Under the pieces are notes generated by a model. The model did not search any database, had not been told where the DNA came from, and saw nothing but the letters and a program-made list of their open reading frames with translations. From positions 1-35,925 of the forward strand of contig JAFYZH010000016.1 in assembly GCA_017548765.1 (NCBI GenBank): DNA of 35,925 nucleotides, written 5' to 3'. The stretch's first letter is position 1; each line of letters opens with the position of its first letter. Shown piece after piece: positions 26,858 to 34,300 of this stretch. The position numbers were made by a program, and so were the translations under genes. Source of the stretch: Lachnospiraceae bacterium (GTDB taxonomy: Bacteria > Bacillota > Clostridia > Lachnospirales > Lachnospiraceae).

Positions 26858-26945
26858 ATCTCCCTACGTTGGCATTATCCAAATCAGGTTAAAGGGTCAA
26901 AGCATTCGCTTACTCTCAGCCTGCCTACGCAAGCTCCCCTATATT
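26858..26945 (-). ncRNA. TPP riboswitch (Thi-box)
   Basis: The minus strand contains the Thi-box landmarks in order: GGGGAGCTTGC, GCTGAGAG, ACCCTTTAACCTGATTTGG and ATAATGCCAACGTAGGGA. The first and last elements pair to close P1. It senses thiamine pyrophosphate and lies upstream of thiM. Confidence 0.95.
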
Positions 26946-26958
26946 CAGTTACGAGGTC

Positions 26959-26987
26959 ATTATAATACGGGGACTTGGAAAAATCAA
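26959..26987 (-). promoter_or_regulatory. Promoter of the thiamine operon
   Basis: TATAAT (26959-26964, perfect) with TTGATT (26982-26987, 4/6) at 17 bases on the minus strand, about 14 bases upstream of the riboswitch. Confidence 0.8.
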
Positions 26988-27016
26988 GCCCCCGTAAGTA
27001 TCGAAGTTTATTTTGA

Positions 27017-28891
27017 TCAGTTGATGTGGTTTACCAGGCCAATGAAGATCGGAAGCCCGTAGTTTGTTTCATAGATCACGTAAACAAACGGTCTGTCAAA
27101 ATCGATGCTATCGCTGTAGCCGCCGGTTTGCGTCGATCCCGCCGCGATCCGGGTGCCTCTTTCGTTTAACTCGATGCTCGTCTTATGGATCGCGCGAGTA
27201 ATGCACAGGGGCTGATCTCCGGTCATATTCGAAAAGTCCGCCCGTTCCAGATCAAATGCGTCCTTTATCCCCAACGCTTTCAGCGGATCCGCGAGGTCAT
27301 ATTCAGCCGAATAATTAAATTTCGGCATATAAATTTCTATGTAAGGCTCTTCCTGAGGCCCCCATTCTTTCCAAGCCTGGAACAGTTTTCTCAGTTTCTC
27401 AGCGTCAAGTCTTCTCAGCAGATCCTCTGCGCTCTCACCCCGATCCGACAGAAATGCTCCAAATGTAAACGGAGTATTTCCAAAGGATTTCATCACTCCT
27501 GTCGGGTACCTGTCCGAGTCCGAAACATATAGGTCGATGTCCGCAAAACCGCACATCATCTCCACGTCTTCTATATTACCCTTACTATCCGTGAATTCTC
27601 TGATCCGCGTAGCCCCGGGATTAAACGGCTGAAGCCACTGGGCATCAAAAGCCAGCGTATTCAGCAAGACGATCACGTCACCATCCTCAAAACGATCCAG
27701 CATATTGGGGATCATACCGAAGGTCTTCGATCTGCACCAGTTGTTGACATCCTCCAGGCCCTGCGCGTCAAACGGGGTCGAATAGATGCCGGCATCCAGC
27801 GTATTAATGCTCTTTCGCAGGAAATCTTCCCGGATCTGTTCTTCTATGCCCGAACCCTCATTGAGCCAGATCGAATTAGCAAATGTGAGTGTATCTGCAA
27901 CTTTATCGCCACAATATGCATACCAGCTCTGAAGGCCCTTATTGATCTCCTCTATGTTGACGTTCTCGCCGAGTGCTGCTTCCATCTGGGCCAATGTATC
28001 ATTGGCCGCTCCGTTTGCAGCCATGGATATGCTCGTCATAACGGAAAGCGGCGATATCAGAAGGTTGCTTCCCTCTTCAGCCTGATCCAACATCACGTTC
28101 GTCAGTTTCTCGGAAAATGCCATGTATTCGGCAACGAATTCCTCTGAAACGACATCTGACGCCGTAGATGCGTCTTTCAGTCCCTCGGTCAAATTCTTTG
28201 CAGAGATCGCATCGTCAAGCCCGGTTGCTTTTTGAGGGTTCAGAAAGCGCTCCATGGCCTCCGCAGTCAAAATGCCATCCTGTGTGAAATTGAAAGGAAT
28301 GATCCCCTCACAAATGGAAGAGGTACGTGGAGCTTCAAAATGAAATACCGCGTATCCTCTCTCGGTACGGATGATGAGATAGGTATCAGGATCGGACTTA
28401 TATACCTGAATACCGGCCTCGCCGTCCTGTCCCACTTCCGGTATACCGAAAGTTTCGATCACCTCACTATAGACGAGGCTTTGCACGCTGATCAATCGAT
28501 CCACCTTCCATGGATCTCCCGAACCGACTGTGGCATCCGCCACGATCTCAACAAACGAGCCCACATTAGGCCAACGGATGTCACCGTTTATTCTCCAATC
28601 TTCCACTATGATCGGGCACCATGGATCCACAACATAATGCTCAGTATATGACTTGCAAAAGATCGTAAACTTAGCTTTTTCGACCTTCACCGGGCCGGTC
28701 TCGGCCGGTGTCGTTTCGACTTTTGTGGTTTCGACAGGTGTTGTTTCCGGCAGTGTTGCTTCCTGTGTCGTTGCTTCTACACTTTGTGAAAGTGTAGAGT
28801 CTCCGGCTTCCGTCGAAGGTACATCCTTAGACGGCGAACAACTCGCCAGCGAAAGCAACAACATAAGCGCTAACGAACTGTATTTTTTCAT
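27017..28891 (-). CDS. Serpin-family protease inhibitor, lipoprotein
   Basis: The protein has 624 residues from ATG 28891 (GGAGGAG upstream; a TTG four codons earlier falls at the ribosome binding site). The lipobox LASC puts the lipidated Cys at residue 18. A Thr/Glu/Pro stalk (20-68) and an unrecognised domain (72-220) precede the serpin domain (about 250-624). Serpin marks are NLLISPLSVMTSISMAANGA (276-295), NSIWLNEG, and the C-terminal DRPFVYVIYE (599-608). The reactive centre loop runs about 577-598. Its hinge E577-R-G-T-R-I-A-A-G keeps Gly P15 and Thr P14 but has Arg at P13 and Ile at P12, so inhibition is likely but not certain. Gut Firmicute serpins (siropins) are known. It lies 17 bases after the HD-GYP gene. 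Confidence 0.9.
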   Translation of the reverse strand: MKKYSSLALMLLLSLASCSPSKDVPSTEAGDSTLSQSVEATTQEATLPETTPVETTKVETTPAETGPVKVEKAKFTIFCKSYTEHYVVDPWCPIIVEDWRINGDIRWPNVGSFVEIVADATVGSGDPWKVDRLISVQSLVYSEVIETFGIPEVGQDGEAGIQVYKSDPDTYLIIRTERGYAVFHFEAPRTSSICEGIIPFNFTQDGILTAEAMERFLNPQKATGLDDAISAKNLTEGLKDASTASDVVSEEFVAEYMAFSEKLTNVMLDQAEEGSNLLISPLSVMTSISMAANGAANDTLAQMEAALGENVNIEEINKGLQSWYAYCGDKVADTLTFANSIWLNEGSGIEEQIREDFLRKSINTLDAGIYSTPFDAQGLEDVNNWCRSKTFGMIPNMLDRFEDGDVIVLLNTLAFDAQWLQPFNPGATRIREFTDSKGNIEDVEMMCGFADIDLYVSDSDRYPTGVMKSFGNTPFTFGAFLSDRGESAEDLLRRLDAEKLRKLFQAWKEWGPQEEPYIEIYMPKFNYSAEYDLADPLKALGIKDAFDLERADFSNMTGDQPLCITRAIHKTSIELNERGTRIAAGSTQTGGYSDSIDFDRPFVYVIYETNYGLPIFIGLVNHIN

Positions 28892-28908
28892 AATCTCCTC
28901 CAAAATGG

Positions 28909-31065
28909 TCAGAACTGCTCGCGAAGCAGTTTACCCATGTCGTTGCCGAACGCCTCGGCGACCTTACGAACCTCTTCCTCTTCCGCGAGGAAAGCTTCTG
29001 CCACCAGCGGATCGAAGTGCGAGCCCGCATCTTCCTTGATGATGCTGAGCGCCTTCTCGATCGTGAACGGCGGCTTGTAGACGCGTTTCGAGATCAGTGC
29101 GTCAAATACATCGGCCACGGCCATGATACGGGCCGCCAGCGGGATCTCCTCGCCGCTCAGGCCGCGCGGATAGCCCTTACCGTTCCACTTCTCGTGGTGA
29201 CCGCCCGCCAGGTTACGCGCCTCGATCAGGTAGCCGGAATGCGGAACGGTCGCGATAACCTTATCCAGGATATCTTCGCCGATCAATGTATGCTTCTTCA
29301 TCTCCGCAAACTCTTCGTCGGTGAGTTTGCCGGGTTTATTCAGGATCAGATCGGAAACGCCGATCTTACCGATATCGTGTAACGGCGCCGAATGGAACAC
29401 ATCGTGCATGAACTGGTCGGTCAGCTGCTCTGTATAATAGCCCTTCTTACGCAGGCCATTCATGATGATCCGTGTGTAGGCTGCGGTCTTTCGGATGTGG
29501 TCACCGGTGTCTTCGTCACGGCCTTCCACCATGTCCGCGAGGACCATGATCAGCGCCATCTGCATCTTCGAGATGGTATCGTTCTTCGCTTCCAGTTCCT
29601 CAACGTAATTAACGGAATCGGAGCTCACCTTAACCAGAGCATTATACAGGTTCTCGATCTCATCTCCCGTGTGGATCTCCAAATTCTTTAAGTTTTCAAC
29701 GCTTTCAACCAGGCCCTCATCGCTACCGCCAAATGCAAAGTTGTTGGCGCCTCTGGCCATCGTATTCACCGGGAAGGTAATGCTGTATTCCGCAAACCAC
29801 CAGCCGAAGACCAAAGCCAGCAACAGGAAGCCCAGGTAGAGGGAGATCATCTTCGTCATGAAGATGATATAGTTCGCCGTCAACTGCTTCATAGAGATGT
29901 CTACGCAGGCATAGGCAACGCACTTATCAAATTCATCATAAATAGGCTGATATATCGTAAGAAGCCAACCGAAGGCATCATCCGAAACGATGGGGTCGAT
30001 CTCCTCGCCGGCCAGGAGGGCAGGCAAATATTCCCGAAAAGCATCTTCGATCTCCAGAACATCTCCGGGCTCGGAAGCTTCGACAGCCTCCGTATCCAGG
30101 TCGAAGATGACATGGCATCCGTCTTCCCTGATCTGATACACATAGACATACTCAATATCCGGAGAAGTAGCTTTGATCTCCTTCAGCAGATTCTCGGTGC
30201 GTGAATAACCATTGGCCGCGCGCTTCAAAGCGAGAACATCGTCAACGATATCGGGGCCGACGACAGCGGCGGCCAGAGAAGCGGTCTCCTTAGCAAAACG
30301 TTTCTTTTCCTCTACGGAATTTTTCCGATACAGGGAAACGCTGACGATGGTCGCGAAACCGGAGATCACTAAGGAGAAGACTACCAAAAGCAGAACGACT
30401 TTCGTACGAAGCGAAGTCTTCCGCGTCTCCATCTTCATCATCTCGTCCTTCTCTTCACGGCTGAGGGCGCGCTGCTGCCAGCCGCGGTAACGAAGGTTAC
30501 GGCGCAGATCCGTCGGGAGCAGGTTATACGGGATCGCCGCGATCAGGACTGTGATCGCCTTATCGAGGATATCTATGTAGAGATTTGCTATGATCGAATG
30601 GAAGAATTCGCCCCAATGTCCTGCGGAAAACAGTTCATGGTTTCCGACCTCATCTTTCAGGTCGCCACTGATACACCAGCTGATCGCCGAGCCGAGGATA
30701 CCGCCGATCGCCGCGAGCGACAGGATAAATACCAGGATCCCGAGAGGCTTCCGCAGATAATGTTTCCGTGCAAAGTACGCAGAAACCAGAGCGATCAAAA
30801 CATTCAGCGATCCATAGAAGAACGACGTTCCGTCGATCAGGAAACCGGTGAAGATGTTCGTTGAGATACCGGTTATAACGCCGGGGATATACCCGCCGAA
30901 GACCGCTGCCAGAACGGTTCCGACCGTATCCAGATAGACCTTCCATGAGAATGTATTGGCCAGGAACGAGCCTAAGATATTAATGGCTATGCCGATGATG
31001 CACATAATGATCATCTGAAGAAAGCGAAGCCCGCGTCTCTTCTCTCTTTTTTTAATCTTTTCCAT
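28909..31065 (-). CDS. HD-GYP cyclic-di-GMP phosphodiesterase with membrane and extracellular sensor
   Basis: The protein has 718 residues. The N-terminal 190 residues form about five membrane helices that resemble ECF-transporter S-components, in particular YLDTVGTVLAAVFGGYIPG (44-62). Helix 221-245, an extracellular sensor of the Cache kind (about 246-400), helix 401-425, a HAMP-like linker (425-480) and a coiled coil follow. The C-terminus (500-690) is an HD-GYP domain: HD at 563-564 in APLHDIGKIG, HH at 623-624, GYP at 631-633 and AVADVFDAL (649-657). All HD-GYP metal ligands appear present, so cleavage of c-di-GMP is expected. AGAAAGG precedes the ATG. It shares an operon with the serpin gene. 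Confidence 0.9.
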   Translation of the reverse strand: MEKIKKREKRRGLRFLQMIIMCIIGIAINILGSFLANTFSWKVYLDTVGTVLAAVFGGYIPGVITGISTNIFTGFLIDGTSFFYGSLNVLIALVSAYFARKHYLRKPLGILVFILSLAAIGGILGSAISWCISGDLKDEVGNHELFSAGHWGEFFHSIIANLYIDILDKAITVLIAAIPYNLLPTDLRRNLRYRGWQQRALSREEKDEMMKMETRKTSLRTKVVLLLVVFSLVISGFATIVSVSLYRKNSVEEKKRFAKETASLAAAVVGPDIVDDVLALKRAANGYSRTENLLKEIKATSPDIEYVYVYQIREDGCHVIFDLDTEAVEASEPGDVLEIEDAFREYLPALLAGEEIDPIVSDDAFGWLLTIYQPIYDEFDKCVAYACVDISMKQLTANYIIFMTKMISLYLGFLLLALVFGWWFAEYSITFPVNTMARGANNFAFGGSDEGLVESVENLKNLEIHTGDEIENLYNALVKVSSDSVNYVEELEAKNDTISKMQMALIMVLADMVEGRDEDTGDHIRKTAAYTRIIMNGLRKKGYYTEQLTDQFMHDVFHSAPLHDIGKIGVSDLILNKPGKLTDEEFAEMKKHTLIGEDILDKVIATVPHSGYLIEARNLAGGHHEKWNGKGYPRGLSGEEIPLAARIMAVADVFDALISKRVYKPPFTIEKALSIIKEDAGSHFDPLVAEAFLAEEEEVRKVAEAFGNDMGKLLREQF

Positions 31066-31184
31066 AAGGCACCTTTCTGATCTCCCGTTCGGAAATCGCC
31101 TGAAATGCGGAAATAATTTGCCAAAAATCGGTTCAATTCTGTAATTCTTGCTGAAAATGGGTAAATTGTCCCATCATTACCTCC

Positions 31185-31213
31185 ATTATACTTAAGAAAA
31201 TACCAAAATGCAA
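31185..31213 (-). promoter_or_regulatory. Promoter of the HD-GYP-serpin operon
   Basis: A perfect TATAAT (31185-31190) and TTGCAT (31208-31213, 3/6) at 17 bases on the minus strand. Confidence 0.65.
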
Positions 31214-31267
31214 ATAAAATATTTATAAACCCTTTGCTACCACATCGCCCGAGATGTGATTTTTGAA

Positions 31268-31316
31268 GGAAAGGGCCTGTGAAAAACGATTACTCGTTTT
31301 TTCACAGGCCCCTTCC
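31268..31316 (-). terminator. Long hairpin terminator after the giant repeat protein
   Basis: Arms of 17 or more bases with GGGCCTGTGAAAAACGA and its complement (one unpaired base), and flanking GGAA/TTCC pairing that extends the stem. A short T-rich tract (TTTCC) follows on the minus strand. Confidence 0.75.
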
Positions 31317-31374
31317 TAGGGTATACTTTACTACTAATGGATGTATTATCCGTTCTTATTGCCCGATTATTAGT

Positions 31375-34300
31375 CTATGGCTGTAAAGAGAACTTCAATT
31401 CACCCTTTTGTGAAATACTAGTAGAATCCCATGGAGTAACATTAACCTTCTGCAATCGTGAAGCAGCTTCAAACGCTGCTTCAGAACCTGTAACTGCTTC
31501 TCCCTTAGCCCCATAACGCATAGAAACATTCGTACAATCCCACTGTTTAAGATCTCCACCCGGTATATTAAACAACGTATCCTTTGTAGGATCTGAATTA
31601 TGCACCAATATCGTGAAGTGAATGCCGTAATCAACCCGTACTAATTTATACTTTAGATCCTTATAATTCGACGGATCAGTTCCAGGTTTCATATATTCTG
31701 ATACATCCAATGCTGGTTCATCAATATACTCAACCCGCTTGATGTTTTCTACACTCTTTGAAAGCCAATCAACCATCGTTCGTTGAGACTCGGCCGATTT
31801 ACCGACTGCAGGTTTATTATTTAAATCCGCAAATATATCAAAAATACTCTTTCCTTTTCTTAAATATCCAATAAACTTAACTATATTACTCACATACGGG
31901 ATATCAAGCTTAGAAACAACTGTCATGGCGGTCTCAAGACTTGCTTTACCAATTCCGATAGCGTTTTTCCAAAAAGTGTCTTTGCTTATGTTAATGTATT
32001 GTTCCACTTCTTTGAGTTTCTTTTGCATTTCATCCATAGTCAAAATCATGGATATGTCATCCGGGCATAAATACACCTCCCAAATTGAACAATTGTCAGG
32101 CGCCGGAAATGAACTCAATGCATAGGGGTTAACTTTCCACACCATAGATGTATGTCCATCCAGAGTGTACGAATATTGATCCGAAACAAAACTCAATTTT
32201 ACATATTTGGGCTCATCAGCATTGTTATAGATATATAGATCATTGCTTGAAACCTGCGCATTCGGTGCACTTCCATCCGGAAGCAAATGAATATATCCAT
32301 CTAATTCGCCATCCGCAAACGGAGCTGTTATATCGTAACCGTTAACCATGATAGTAAAATCCGGATTAGAATATTCGGACTTATACAATCCCGTACTAGA
32401 AGCAGGAACAGTTGCCGGTTTTACAAAGGGTATATACACATATGTCTTGGGCAATACCCATGCTTCATACTTAAAGGTTTTTCCGCTGTCTGTCGATGTG
32501 ATCCTATCTGACCGCCACTGCGCAAACAGTCTAATGGTCTCATTATTCTGCGCATCAAAGCCTTTCTTAAGTATCTGTCCTGCAGTGTAACACGTTCCGG
32601 TACCGTCTGACTTCGTATTCCAAAGGACGAATTCACTGTTCGACTTCTCGAACGTATTCGCTTCTATCACCACTTCCTTGCCGCCCTTCATAGCTACCGT
32701 TTTGAGTGTCGGCGTCCCATTGTTCGGATAGTAAACGATGGAATACTTGTTCTGACTCCATATTGCATACAAAACTATGGTTTCGCCATTTGTGGACGAA
32801 AGGTTCTTTACTGGTTGCTCATCCCGGTAGGTCGCTGTAGTAGCTTTTTTATCTGTCGACCATCCCATGAAAGTATAACCGGTACGCTTGAACGCATTTT
32901 GGGTGAGCGCCGTACTTTCACCGTAAACATGCTGCTGGATGCTCATTAAGCCTGAGCCGCCGTTTGAGTCAAATCTCACCTTATACACAGGAGCCACCTC
33001 CCAGATCGCGTACAGAGTGACGATCGCCTTGTCTGTTGCGGTAACTCTGGATACAAACTGACCATCGGAGTATTTCTTCACGAGCGGGTCCTTTGTAAGG
33101 CTCCAACCGGCAAAATAATAACCTTTTTTCTTAAACGTATTCACGCGGATGCTTTCCGACACATCGTAAGTCATGGGCTGGTCTGCCATGGTTCCGGTGC
33201 CGCCGTTTGAGTTGAATCTTAATGTGTAGGTAGTCGAATCCTTCCAAACAGCAAACAGTTCAACAACAGCGCCTTCTTGCTTGATGACCGAAGAAACTAC
33301 CTGCTCATCAACATAGTCGGCTTTGGTTCCGTTTCTGGTTTTAGACCATCCGACAAATACCTTCCCAAAGTATTTAAACTGGTTCTTTTGGATCTTCTGA
33401 GGAACACCCCATACAAAATATTCCTGCTCCATGTAACCTGTGCCGCCCATGGGGTTAAAGATCAATGAATAGGTCGGATTTCGATGCCAAACCGCATAAA
33501 GCGTCACTACCTGTCCCTGACGCGGTGCCAGTGTTGCAACCGCCTGCTCATCTTTTAAATCAATTGTTGTGGAGCCCTTTGTACGCGTCCAGCCGGCAAA
33601 TGTGTAGCCGGTCTTCGTAAAGGTATTCAAGCTCAGCTTCTTCGACGTTCCGTAGACCATAACCTGATCATCCATGTTGCCTACGCCGCCGCTCGGGTCA
33701 AACTGAACCGTGTAGGTATTCCCTTTCCACTGAGCCGTAGCCACGACTTGACCGCCGGTGCAGAGATTCTTTACCCTATCGCCTGCTTTGTAGACCGTTC
33801 CGTTGATCTTCCATCCCGCAAAGCTGTAACCGGTGCGGGTGAAAGAACACGCGGGCAATGTCACCGTCGCGCTGTACATTGTACTGATATTAGCCTGCGT
33901 TCCGGTTCCGCCGTTTTCTTCAAAAACGATCGTGTAGGGATTTCCCTTCCACTGAGCGATTGCCACAACCTGCTCGTCGGTGCAGAGATTCTTCACCTTT
34001 TCGCCTGCTTTATAGACCTTGCTACCGATCTTCCATCCGGCAAAGCTACAGCCGGTGCGTGTGAACGAGCATGCGGGCAATGTCACCGTCTCGCCGTACG
34101 TAGTATTGACAGAAGACTGCTTTCCGGTTCCGCCATTTGCTGCAAAGACGATCGTGTAAGGATTGCCCTTCCACTGAGCCGTAGCCACGACTTGACCGCC
34201 GGTGCAGAGATTCTTTACCTTATCGCCTGCTTTGTAGACCGTTCCGTTGATCTTCCATCCCGCAAAGCTGTAGCCTGTGCGGGCGAACGAACAAACGGGC

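Larger units (their letters stand above)
31066..31374. other. Gene-free stretch between HD-GYP and repeat-protein genes
   Basis: These 309 bases hold the HD-GYP promoter and its roughly 115-base leader, an AT-rich block and the long hairpin that ends the giant repeat gene. I recognise no riboswitch in the leader; it does not show the c-di-GMP-I landmarks. Confidence 0.7.

Noticed and set aside
25608-27062. 484-codon plus-strand frame across thiE, thiM and the riboswitch
   Set aside because: It runs through a TPP riboswitch and terminator on the opposite strand and has no ribosome binding site.
31066-31184. Possible c-di-GMP riboswitch in the HD-GYP leader
   Set aside because: The sequence lacks the conserved landmarks of c-di-GMP-I or -II aptamers.
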